DNA of 60,126 bases, from contig CAUZEA010000025.1 in NCBI GenBank assembly GCA_963578605.1, forward strand, positions 1-60,126, given 5' to 3'. How positions within the stretch are numbered: the stretch's first letter is position 1; each line of letters starts with the position of its first letter. Made by a program: the position numbers and the translations under genes. The notes under the pieces were generated by a model that was not told where the DNA came from, did no database searches, and worked only from the letters and a program-made list of their open reading frames with translations. This DNA is from JAKVCB01 sp963578605. Lineage in GTDB: Bacteria; Planctomycetota; Planctomycetia; Pirellulales; Lacipirellulaceae. Positions 1 through 7,768 of this stretch are shown in pieces.

Positions 1-258
1 TTCGGTGTCGGCTTCGGATGCAACACCGGCAGAGTCTGGCTCGGCGACATCGCCGGGCTGCAGGGTATTTTCCTGGGAACTATCTGTTGAGCCATTGGTA
101 GCGGTTGATTGGACTGTTGCTTGTGCAGAGGGTTCGGCTGTCCCGGTTGAAGAACCACCCTCGAGAGCCCCCGCTCCGGGTTCAACTACGACGGGGTCGG
201 GGCGTAGCGATTCAGTAACCCTTTCGTTCTCTGTCAAGTTGTGAGGCTCTTCATTCAT
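1..258 (-). CDS. nusG: Transcription termination/antitermination protein NusG, N-terminal part (cut by window edge)
   Basis: Only the first 86 codons are present, read on the minus strand from an ATG at 258 and open to the window edge. They encode a low-complexity acidic stretch rich in Glu, Ser, Thr, Pro and Gly (begins MNEEPHNLTENE). This is not the NGN core of NusG; the core would lie outside the window. The assignment rests on position, directly downstream of secE in a tuf-tRNA-Trp-secE-nusG order that is widely conserved, and on the knowledge that planctomycete NusG proteins often carry acidic N-terminal extensions. NusG binds RNA polymerase and links it to Rho or to the ribosome. If the assignment is wrong, this is an unidentified acidic protein that starts 84 bp after secE. 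Confidence 0.65.
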   Translation of the reverse strand, partial: MNEEPHNLTENERVTESLRPDPVVVEPGAGALEGGSSTGTAEPSAQATVQSTATNGSTDSSQENTLQPGDVAEPDSAGVASEADTE

Positions 259-342
259 AAGTATTTCGATGCCTCAACCCCAAAATGGTTTGAAGCAACC
301 GACCCGAAACAAGCCAACGGGACTGACCATGTTGGGTCAGGT

Positions 343-759
343 TCATTGCAGTAACCAGCCGAACACACTTTTCCATATGAGGTCATAAAAGAACAACAGA
401 GCCGCCAGCAAAAATATGACCACCATGACTACGATCGAAGCGCGAAACAGTTCGCCTTGCTTGGGCCAGGTGACCTTGTTCATTTCGCCCTCAACGGAGA
501 TCAGAAAATCAGCGAACTTGGGTAACTGAACAAGCCGAAAAGCGGCCCACCAGCCGAAAGCCAATATCCCCAAGGGGACGATATATTCAATTTGTCTAGC
601 CGTCTCCGCCGTGGCCCGACCTCCGAGCCACAGGTTAAGCCTCCAAGCGCCCAGCGCAACAATCACCGCCAGGACGGCAAAAGTCACCTGTCGGGCAAAA
701 CGGCCTTGGCTACGCTTGTATAAGTTGAGCCGAAACAACTCGGCCATAAACGCGGTCAC
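343..759 (-). CDS. secE: Preprotein translocase subunit SecE
   Basis: SecE is the small clamp subunit of the SecYEG channel in the inner membrane. The 138-residue product is longer than the minimal 60-residue form. It has two extra hydrophobic segments before the conserved C-terminal module, which carries the SecE hallmark EMNKVTWPKQGEL followed by a final membrane helix. I chose the GTG at 759 because a GGAGGG lies 6 bases upstream of it; the ATG at 747 is in frame but has no close ribosome binding site. The gene sits between tRNA-Trp and nusG, as in many bacteria, and is probably cotranscribed with tuf. Confidence 0.93.
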   Translation of the reverse strand: MTAFMAELFRLNLYKRSQGRFARQVTFAVLAVIVALGAWRLNLWLGGRATAETARQIEYIVPLGILAFGWWAAFRLVQLPKFADFLISVEGEMNKVTWPKQGELFRASIVVMVVIFLLAALLFFYDLIWKSVFGWLLQ

Positions 760-850
760 GCAGGACCCTCCGATAAATACAGGTGGACAAAATCCAGTGC
801 GCACCAATCGGCCAATTGCACCTCAATCCATACTTGCTGTTTAAATCAGG

Positions 851-923
851 CAGGGGCGGCGGGACTCGAACTCGCAACCCCCGGTTTTGGAGACCGGTGC
901 TCTGCCAATTGAGCTACACCCCT
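851..923 (-). tRNA. tRNA-Trp (anticodon CCA)
   Basis: A 73-nt cloverleaf read on the minus strand. The 7-bp acceptor AGGGGTG/CGCCCCT has one G-T pair. The D-arm is GCTCAATTGGCAGAGC, the anticodon loop CTCCAAA gives CCA, and the T-arm contains TTCGAGT. The discriminator is G and the 3' CCA tail is not encoded. It lies between tuf and secE, its usual place in this operon. Confidence 0.96.
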
Positions 924-1036
924 GGGGAATACGGAACGCCAGCGGCCAGTAACTTTCGACCTGTGTCAACCATGGACCTACTCTTCTTCCTCTTCTCCAT
1001 TGAACGACTAACGCCCGCACTCGCACCTATCACGAA

Positions 1037-2233
1037 CTATTCACTAATTGCTGTTACGATACCGGACCCGACGGTCTTGCCTCCCTCGCGGATTGCGAAT
1101 CGCACACCATCGTCCATGGCAATCGGCTTGGAGAGCTCGATACTTAACCGGGCGTTGTCACCGGGCATGCACATCTCGGCATCACCCACCAGGTTTGCCG
1201 AGCCGGTCACATCGGTTGTACGGAAGTAAAACTGGGGTCGATAGCCATTGAAGAAGGGTGTATGGCGACCTCCCTCTTCTTTGCTAAGGACATACACTTC
1301 CGCCTCAAACTTGGTATGGGGCGTGATCGACCCTGGCTTGGCCAAAACCTGGCCACGCTGAATCTCGTCCCGCTTGACACCACGTAGCAGGCAGCCAACG
1401 TTATCGCCTGCCTGACCTTCGTCCATTGTCTTGTTAAACGCCTCGACGCCCGTGCAAGTCGTCTTGGCTGGCTCGGCCGCGAGACCGAGGATTTCGACCT
1501 CATCGCCTACTTTCACCACACCCCGTTCAATCCGGCCGGTGGCGACCGTTCCACGACCTTCGATGGAGAACACATCTTCGACGGCCATCAAGAACGGCTT
1601 GTCGGTTTCGCGGGGCGGTTCGGGGATATACTCGTCAATCGCTTCCATCAACTCAGTGATGCTTGCGCCAAACTCGCCGGCCGGATCCTCATAGGCGCCT
1701 TTAGCATTCCCGCGAATAAACGGGATGTCGTCGCCGGGGAAGTCGTACTTGGTGAGCAACTCTCGAACTTCCATGTCAACCAACTCAAGCAGATCCTCAT
1801 CGTCGACCAAGTCACACTTGTTCAGGAACACAACAAGAGCAGGCACACCCACCTGGCGCGCAAGCAGAATGTGCTCGCGGGTCTGCGGCATAGGGCCGTC
1901 GGCAGCGGATACCACGAGAATGGCTCCATCCATTTGGGCCGCACCGGTAATCATATTCTTGATAAAATCGGCATGGCCAGGGCAATCAATGTGGGCATAG
2001 TGCCGATTGGGGGTCTGGTATTCAACGTGGGCGACGGCAATCGTCACCGTCTTGGTCGCGTCGCGGACGGTACCACCCTTGGCGATGTCCGCATACGACT
2101 TGACTTTGGCGAGTTTCTTCTCCGCCTGCACCGCAAGGATAGCGCCAGTGAGGGTGGTCTTACCGTGATCGATATGACCAATCGTGCCAACGTTGACATG
2201 AGGTTTGGTGCGTTCGAAAGTGTCCTTTGCCAT
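1037..2233 (-). CDS. tuf: Translation elongation factor Tu
   Basis: EF-Tu is the GTPase that delivers aminoacyl-tRNA to the ribosomal A site. The 398-residue length is normal. Visible are the G1 motif GHIDHGKT (residues 19-26), the DCPGH G3 motif, NKCD (G4), and the C-terminal beta barrels ending in VGSGIVTAISE. The ATG at 2233 follows AGGGAG by four bases. The four tRNA genes upstream and tRNA-Trp, secE and nusG downstream form the classic tufB-type operon. No second tuf copy is visible in this window. Confidence 0.98.
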   Translation of the reverse strand: MAKDTFERTKPHVNVGTIGHIDHGKTTLTGAILAVQAEKKLAKVKSYADIAKGGTVRDATKTVTIAVAHVEYQTPNRHYAHIDCPGHADFIKNMITGAAQMDGAILVVSAADGPMPQTREHILLARQVGVPALVVFLNKCDLVDDEDLLELVDMEVRELLTKYDFPGDDIPFIRGNAKGAYEDPAGEFGASITELMEAIDEYIPEPPRETDKPFLMAVEDVFSIEGRGTVATGRIERGVVKVGDEVEILGLAAEPAKTTCTGVEAFNKTMDEGQAGDNVGCLLRGVKRDEIQRGQVLAKPGSITPHTKFEAEVYVLSKEEGGRHTPFFNGYRPQFYFRTTDVTGSANLVGDAEMCMPGDNARLSIELSKPIAMDDGVRFAIREGGKTVGSGIVTAISE

Positions 2234-2338
2234 TTTTCTCCCTAACTCTCACTTAAACAGGGGATGCAAATAAAAGGGTCTCAATTGGCTATTGAGCAAT
2301 CAATTGGTGATCCAGTAACGAGTATGATTTTTCCCAAG

Positions 2339-2411
<73 letters not shown>

Positions 2412-2564
2412 GGATCAAGTCGTCGGCCCTTAAGTTTAATTTATTGGCTTCACTTCAGGTTAACGCTTCAGTTCCTTATGTTTTACCGCCCAGGAGGTTT
2501 TCTTGCCGGGTTCACGTGATTCAAAACGGACTCACGAGAACTGGCCTTCTCCGACAGCTTCAAA

Positions 2565-2635
2565 AGCGGGTGAAGGGAATCGAACCCTCGTCATCAGCTT
2601 GGAAGGCTGTTGCTCTACCATTGAGCTACACCCGC
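2565..2635 (-). tRNA. tRNA-Gly (anticodon TCC)
   Basis: A 71-nt cloverleaf on the minus strand with acceptor GCGGGTG/CACCCGC, a short D-loop (GCTCAATGGTAGAGC), anticodon loop CTTCCAA (TCC) and T-loop TTCGATT. The first anticodon-stem pair is A-A, so only four pairs form there. It corresponds to glyT in the E. coli tufB operon. Confidence 0.95.
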
Positions 2636-2752
2636 AGGTGAATGACGAACTTCAAATCCTGCCCATACCTCGCACCATGTCGCTCTACTGAAGGTTGAAC
2701 TTTTACTTTCCTCTTGCACCGAACAGTCGTTTTTCATTTCGTCCTTGACAAC

Positions 2753-2835
2753 TGGGGGGTGCAGGATTCGAACCTGCGAAGGCATGAGCCATCAGATTTA
2801 CAGTCTGACCCGTTTGACCGCTTCGGTAACCCCCC
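2753..2835 (-). tRNA. tRNA-Tyr (anticodon GTA)
   Basis: An 83-nt class II tRNA on the minus strand with the long variable arm expected for bacterial tRNA-Tyr. The acceptor is GGGGGGT/ACCCCCC, the anticodon stem TCAGA/TCTGA, the loop CTGTAAA (GTA), and the discriminator A. It corresponds to tyrU in the E. coli tufB operon. The minisatellite region lies upstream of it. Confidence 0.96.
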
Positions 2836-3121
2836 GCGTGACACGCTGGTCCTCAGTCTTTAGGTCACGTAGCACGGCTCAGTGAGTCTGTTCCGCTGGG
2901 GGAAACCATCTTCCCTTCGCCAGTTGCGTCACGACATCTAAAGCCCGAAGCGCGCCGTTTGCTCCATGCGGCGGGAGGGTCCGGCTGGATCGCATGACCG
3001 GTTCAATTCGGGGAACACCCCAAAAAACAAACAGCATGCCGACCAACGACAACACACGTTGCCGACCAGAACGCACCGCCAGCAGGGCCTACCGACGGCA
3101 ACCTTCTGAACACCCAACTCT

Positions 3122-3217
3122 CCTACAATACAATCAATCTCAAAACCTACAATACAATCAATCTCAAAACCTACAATACAATCAATCTCAAAACCTACAA
3201 TACAATCAATCTCAAAA
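3122..3217. repeat. Tandem array, 24-bp unit, 4 perfect copies
   Basis: Four identical adjacent copies of a 24-bp unit that begins CCTACAATACAATC and ends AATCTCAAAA start at 3122, 3146, 3170 and 3194. The unit is AT-rich and unlike the flanking sequence. It lies in the spacer between tRNA-Thr(TGT) and tRNA-Tyr. The perfect identity of the copies suggests recent expansion. Confidence 0.97.
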
Positions 3218-3248
3218 GTTACTCGGAATCCGTGGTCCAAACCCGAAA

Positions 3249-3318
3249 CCTGACCGTTTCGACCTGACCGTTTCGACCTGACCGTTTCGACCTGACCGTT
3301 TCGACCTGACCGTTTCGA
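3249..3318. repeat. Tandem array, 14-bp unit CCTGACCGTTTCGA, 5 copies
   Basis: Five head-to-tail copies of CCTGACCGTTTCGA starting at 3249 and running without a break into the next array, whose 15-bp unit is a close relative. No ORF that I would accept covers it. Confidence 0.97.
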
Positions 3319-3476
3319 CCTAACTGGTTTCGACCTAACTGGTTTCGACCTAACTGGTTTCGACCTAACTGGTTTCGACCTAACTGGTTTCGACCTAACT
3401 GGTTTCGACCTAACTGGTTTCGACCTAACTGGTTTCGACCTAACTGGATTCGACCTAACTGGATTCAACCTAACTG
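3319..3476. repeat. Tandem array, 15-bp unit CCTAACTGGTTTCGA, 10.5 copies
   Basis: Ten full copies plus 8 bases of an eleventh. Copies 1-8 are identical, copy 9 has GGATTCGA and copy 10 GGATTCAA, so variation is confined to the edge next to tRNA-Thr. The unit shares CCT-AC-G-TTTCGA with the adjoining 14-bp unit, which suggests one array derived from the other. Confidence 0.97.
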
Positions 3477-3499
3477 CTGCACGGACCCCCCTGAATTGG

Positions 3500-3572
3500 A
3501 GCTAGCGGTAGGACTTGAACCCACAACCTGCTGATTACAAATCAGCTGCTCTGCCAATTGAGCTACGCTAGC
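3500..3572 (-). tRNA. tRNA-Thr (anticodon TGT)
   Basis: A 73-nt cloverleaf on the minus strand with acceptor GCTAGCG/CGCTAGC, D-arm GCTCAATTGGCAGAGC, anticodon stem GCTGA/TCAGC, loop TTTGTAA (TGT) and T-loop TTCAAGT. It is the first gene of the tRNA-tuf operon, matching thrU of E. coli in place and anticodon. About 660 bp separate it from tRNA-Tyr, mostly taken up by the tandem arrays and their flanks. Confidence 0.96.
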
Positions 3573-3603
3573 GCACGCCACGGCAAGCTCGTGCGAACCA
3601 ACC

Positions 3604-3631
3604 AATATACCGGTCTTGACACAAGCCGCAA
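3604..3631 (-). promoter_or_regulatory. Candidate sigma-70 promoter of the tRNA-tuf operon
   Basis: On the minus strand TTGCGG (3631-3626) and TATATT (3609-3604) are separated by 16 bases, about 30 bases before the 5' end of tRNA-Thr(TGT). The -10 box is 5/6 and the -35 box 3/6. The rest of the 3573-3906 spacer holds no gene I can support. Confidence 0.4.
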
Positions 3632-3906
3632 GGGTGAGTTGACGTCGAATTTGCCCCTTCGCACGATTTCCTGCCCAAGCTGAGGGGCAAAATCGGGATG
3701 AACGTGAAAAAACCTGCTATATCCGCTATTTTCTGGGTTCTCTGCCCGGTGGGCCTGGCCGACGTGGCGAAACCGGCCGGGTTGATTCCTGCGAAATACG
3801 GGTTGGTTCTCGGGGATCTTTGGGCCGCCTGGGAAGATACTGGATGCGGGAATCTCCAGTCGGACAGGGATTTCTGCCTGGAAACCTCATGCTTACTGTC
3901 GGCCGG

Positions 3907-5571
3907 TTACGACTCCAGGGCGATCTTTTCCTCCTGGACTGCCAGGCGTAGTTTGTTCAATGCTCGAGCCTCAATCTGCCGGATCCGCTCCTTGGTGACT
4001 CCCATCGAAGCACCAACTTCTTTAAGTGTCTGGGGTTCCTGGGAATAATCCAGGCCAAACCGTCCGATAATGATCTGTTGCTCGCGGTCGTCCAGCCGAC
4101 GCAAGATCTTGCCAATTTGGGTCTCACGGTGCTGTTGGGCATTTTCTTCAACCAAGGGATTACCCCGATATTCCTGCTTAGCGGCGAAGAGTTCATCGTG
4201 GCTCGTGCGAAACCGGTCGCGGTGTTTGTACTCGCCAGGAATCGTGCGGGCATAGTTCTTCATAATGGCCCAACTCGCGTAAGTGCTAAATTTGTTGCCC
4301 CGGGAAAAATCGAACTTCTCAATGGCCCTCAGCAACGACATATTTCCATCGCTGACCAATTCAAAGAAGTTTTGATCGGGGGAAACGTGCCGCTTGGCAA
4401 TCGATACCACCAACCGCAAGTTCGCTCGGGCGATCTGGTTTTTGGCGTCGACAATCTCGTCGTATAACTCTTCGATCTGATCCATCAAGCTTGCCTTCGG
4501 TTGTGCCAAATCGAGTTGTTTGCGAAGTTTGGCCGCCTTGAATTTCAAGAAGTTGTACCCGCGAAACAGGTGAGCTTCCTGTTCTCGTGTCAACAACTTC
4601 AATTCATAGAGGCTAGCCAGATAGGGTGGCAGACCACTAGGCTGCCGTGGTTTGCGGGTCGACGAATCATTTTCGGGCATGGACCCCAGGCAGACTTTCT
4701 CGGCGCCACGCCGAGAAAAACGCGGATTGGGGATGAAATCGAGCGGCAGTTCCATGATCCTGTTTGCGCGGACTTCATTGATCACGCGATAAATCGTCGT
4801 CTTGGTTCGCTCGTAACGCCTGGTGAGCCGATCTACCGAGATATCGCGGCAATACTCATGGTAGATCATCGTTTTTTGGGCCTCGTTTAACGGGCCATGG
4901 ATGTCGGGGAAAATCGCCAGTTCGGGATTCTCGCGATCAAACTGCCGAATCGTAGAGCGGATTGTCTCCACACTCCGACCCGCGCGCTTGGCAAGCCGAC
5001 GTGCAATCTCGCTCTGGCAACCACCGGAGGTGGCCATCCGTCGCGCACGATCGATGATCTCGCGCCGCTGTTCATCGTCCATTTGGCTGAATCGAGCACC
5101 ACGAGAAACCCGCTCGTGATTGTTCTGCACGAACCGATCCACACTGCTTCGCAAGAACCCGACCCGCTTGCGCCCATCAAAGACCAGCCGGCGACTTACC
5201 AGGCCAAGTTCCCGCCAGCGGGAAATCGTCTTCGTCGAAACGTTAAATTGGCGCGCCAGCTGTTCGACAGTCAACACTTGCTCGCCGATGGCTTCGGCCG
5301 ACAGATCGATCGAATCTGAAAAATCTTCGATTAACAACCGTAAATCGTGGAGCAAGCCACTGCCCAAAAGCTGGGTTGCTGCATCGTCTTCAGGACGATA
5401 GCCCGTGATGCGAAAACAGACGTATTCGTACGTATAGGTCTTCTGCTGGTCGATTTCTGAAGCCAATCGCTCAGCTGCCTCTAACTGCTGCAGCCGCTTG
5501 TTTCGCGGAACATAGCGAATCTGTGAATCGCGCAGCTGTGACAAAATAGGATTTTGATAACCTTGATGCAT
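3907..5571 (-). CDS. Sigma-70 family RNA polymerase sigma factor with multiple N-terminal HTH modules
   Basis: A 554-residue protein. The C-terminal half is a sigma factor: a region 1.2-like segment near residues 315-345, sigma-2 around 380-445 (ARANLRLVVSIAKRH, then DFSRGNKFSTYASWAI) and sigma-4 around 485-545 (GVTKERIRQIEARALNKLR). The N-terminal half is not a normal region 1.1. It has a MerR/excisionase-like HTH at 99-145 (LTVEQLARQFNVSTKTISRW) and two further HTH-like stretches near 165-212 and 230-275. The ATG at 5571 has GAGG 7 bases upstream; a longer ORF exists but has no ribosome binding site. Known planctomycete genomes carry such enlarged sigma factors. The target promoters cannot be read from the sequence. 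Whether the HTH modules bind DNA or are structural is unknown. Confidence 0.9.
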   Translation of the reverse strand: MHQGYQNPILSQLRDSQIRYVPRNKRLQQLEAAERLASEIDQQKTYTYEYVCFRITGYRPEDDAATQLLGSGLLHDLRLLIEDFSDSIDLSAEAIGEQVLTVEQLARQFNVSTKTISRWRELGLVSRRLVFDGRKRVGFLRSSVDRFVQNNHERVSRGARFSQMDDEQRREIIDRARRMATSGGCQSEIARRLAKRAGRSVETIRSTIRQFDRENPELAIFPDIHGPLNEAQKTMIYHEYCRDISVDRLTRRYERTKTTIYRVINEVRANRIMELPLDFIPNPRFSRRGAEKVCLGSMPENDSSTRKPRQPSGLPPYLASLYELKLLTREQEAHLFRGYNFLKFKAAKLRKQLDLAQPKASLMDQIEELYDEIVDAKNQIARANLRLVVSIAKRHVSPDQNFFELVSDGNMSLLRAIEKFDFSRGNKFSTYASWAIMKNYARTIPGEYKHRDRFRTSHDELFAAKQEYRGNPLVEENAQQHRETQIGKILRRLDDREQQIIIGRFGLDYSQEPQTLKEVGASMGVTKERIRQIEARALNKLRLAVQEEKIALES

Positions 5572-5989
5572 TCTCAAACCTCGTTCTCTGCCAGCAACCG
5601 GTCTCTGCGCGCCGGTGCCCTCCTGCTGCGGTGGCTTGCCCGGTACGCAACTGACGCCGGTCAACTCACGTTGCCTTATGAAATCCTCTTTATAAACCCC
5701 TACCAGTTGCCCTTCACCGAAAAGTTCGTCTCGTCAACAAAGTCCGTCCCGTCAGCCGCTCTGTTTGCTACCGGTTGCTGTCACGTTGATACACGTAGCG
5801 GCTGCAACTCAGCAGTCAACCGGTGGCATCGCTGGCAGACCCACCTTTGTTTTACGCAAAGAAGTCGACTTGGGTCGAGACAAAGTTCGCGCCAACCCAG
5901 CCCAATTCTTCCAGAAATCGCCTAAACTAACCGGGATACTATCCATAACTCCATAAATAACAACACTTTGTGACCATCTTGGCACCAGC

Positions 5990-6016
5990 GTTGCACCTGC
6001 CTGCGGCAGGTGCAAC
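5990..6016. repeat. Perfect 12-bp inverted repeat, 3-base loop
   Basis: GTTGCACCTGCC, loop TGC, then GGCAGGTGCAAC. It lies in the 633-bp divergent spacer between the sigma factor and the secreted-protein gene at 6205. No T-tract follows on either strand, so it is not a normal intrinsic terminator. It could be an operator, an mRNA hairpin or a REP-like palindrome. Nothing else in 5572-6204 looks coding. Confidence 0.85.
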
Positions 6017-6204
6017 CCGTGAGATCCTGATTACGGCTTGATTGGCCCCAGCGGGACCCCGCAGGGGATCCCCCTTTGCGGTGGACAATCTGGCCGCAGC
6101 CGGTCGATTTAGCCGAAGAATGCATCTTAGCCAGGCTCGCTCGCAGGGGAGAGGCCAGCCGGAACACCCCATCCACCTGAAAACCCCCCTGGGGAGGTAT
6201 ATTC

Positions 6205-7725
6205 GTGGCTCGCTACAGAAAATTGATCGCCTTGGCTTTACTACTGGCTAGCTTTTCACGCACAGCAACTGGCCTGACCACAACCTTGGATCTCACTTCC
6301 CGGCTACCGGCCGATGACCTCACCCGTGTTCGTGTCGAATTAGAAGTGGGCGGCATGCTGCAACTGAACCGGGAGGGATCGAGCCTGACGGATAACTCCG
6401 ATAACCCATCCGACCAGTTGCCGATTCACGTGGACGCCAAGCTGTCGTACGACGAGCGGCGGCTTAACCGGCTGGGTGAACTTGCCCTCGCAGGGAGCCG
6501 TCCCACGGCAATCTCGGCGGTGCGGCACTACCACGAGGCGGAAGCCAAGATCCGTATCGATCAACTCACCCATTTGCGGACGCTCACACCACAAAACCGC
6601 AGCGTCTTATTGCGGCAACCCGCCACTGCCCGGGCAATCTTTGTGGGCGTTGACGGTCTTCTTCAACGACAGCAGTTGGATTTGATTGACGTGATCGGCA
6701 ACTCGCTGACGATCGACCGACTTTTACCTGCAAAGCTTGTGAGCGAGACCGACTCCTGGAACCAGGATGCAGGGACTATGGCTTCCCTGTTGGGGCTCGA
6801 TACGGTGACGGTCTGCGAAGTGAGCAGCGTGATTGACAAGACGACCCCCCGATATGTTCAGGTAAGAATGGGAGGGACCGTTCACGGGATGATCGATGGC
6901 GCCCCAACGGAGCTCGAGTTGCGGGGTCTTTACCGTTTCGACCGCCGCTGGCGACGGGTGACCCGCATGAACCTGGCAGTCAAGGAACAGCGTACCGTAG
7001 GCCACGCGACACCTGGGCTCGATGTCGTGGCAAAAGTGCGACTCGTGGTTGAACCGCTGGAGTCGTCCAGCAAACTGACCGACGGGTTGATCGCCCGGCT
7101 CGATGCTGACGACACGATCTTCAACGACTTGCTTGAGTATCACGCTCGGGAACAGGGATTTCGTTTTTTACATGACCGGGCATGGTTCGTGACCAGCCAG
7201 GAACGCGACGCTTTAACGCTCCGGCGAATTGAGAATGGTGACCTCATCGCGTACTGCACAATCAAGCGGCTCCCGGTGAAATCGGCGGGGCGTCAAACCT
7301 CGATGGAGGAATTCCAAAAAGACATCCGGTTTTCGTTGGGAGAAGACTTTGGTCATTTTGTCCGCGGGCGGGAATGGACCAATCAACACGGGTACCAGTG
7401 TATGGCCGTCGTTGTGCGGGGAGCCGTCGAAGAGGTGCCAGTCGAGTGGCACTACTACCTGGTGGCACCGGAGGCGGGTCACCGGGTTTCACTCGCTCTC
7501 ACCATGGAGGAACCCGACGCCCAGCGACTTGGCGAGACGGACCAAAACCTGGTGGATACGTTAGAACTTGTCGCCCCAGAGCCAACCCCAACACAAGTCG
7601 ATTCGGGTGAACGGACAGCTGCCGCCAAGCGTACCACAAAATCGGAGCCTTCTACCGCCAGTCGGACAACGACAACCGGCCGGCGTACCACAAATTCACG
7701 GAGGCGGGGTGGTTCCGCCCGCTGA
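6205..7725 (+). CDS. Secreted protein of unknown function (506 aa)
   Basis: I do not recognise a family. Translation starts at a GTG preceded by GGGGAGG seven bases upstream. The first 23 or so residues are a signal peptide (basic MARYRK, then a hydrophobic LIALALLLASF, then small residues), so the protein is probably exported. The body is soluble, with no further membrane segments, and ends in a Ser/Thr/Arg/Gly-rich tail (from about residue 470, with TTTTGRRTTNSRRR) that looks disordered and basic. A tail of this kind could contact nucleic acid or cell wall polymers, but that is inference. It stands alone between the divergent sigma factor and the convergent glgC. Confidence 0.8.
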   Translation: MARYRKLIALALLLASFSRTATGLTTTLDLTSRLPADDLTRVRVELEVGGMLQLNREGSSLTDNSDNPSDQLPIHVDAKLSYDERRLNRLGELALAGSRPTAISAVRHYHEAEAKIRIDQLTHLRTLTPQNRSVLLRQPATARAIFVGVDGLLQRQQLDLIDVIGNSLTIDRLLPAKLVSETDSWNQDAGTMASLLGLDTVTVCEVSSVIDKTTPRYVQVRMGGTVHGMIDGAPTELELRGLYRFDRRWRRVTRMNLAVKEQRTVGHATPGLDVVAKVRLVVEPLESSSKLTDGLIARLDADDTIFNDLLEYHAREQGFRFLHDRAWFVTSQERDALTLRRIENGDLIAYCTIKRLPVKSAGRQTSMEEFQKDIRFSLGEDFGHFVRGREWTNQHGYQCMAVVVRGAVEEVPVEWHYYLVAPEAGHRVSLALTMEEPDAQRLGETDQNLVDTLELVAPEPTPTQVDSGERTAAAKRTTKSEPSTASRTTTTGRRTTNSRRRGGSAR

Positions 7726-7768
7726 GCCAATTGTGAATGGAGCCGATGAGGACTGCCGCTACCGGCCA

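Noticed and set aside
2938..3468. Minus-strand ORF with a repetitive PVRSK-type peptide over the tandem arrays
   Set aside because: The repetitive peptide is only the translation of the 15-bp and 24-bp arrays; the 14-bp array shifts the frame, no ribosome binding site is seen, and the ORF lies in a tRNA operon spacer.
3122..3476. CRISPR array
   Set aside because: The repeats are directly adjacent with no unique spacers and there are no cas genes in the window.
3616..3660. Plus-strand TTGACA as a promoter
   Set aside because: No suitable -10 box at the right distance and no plus-strand gene follows.
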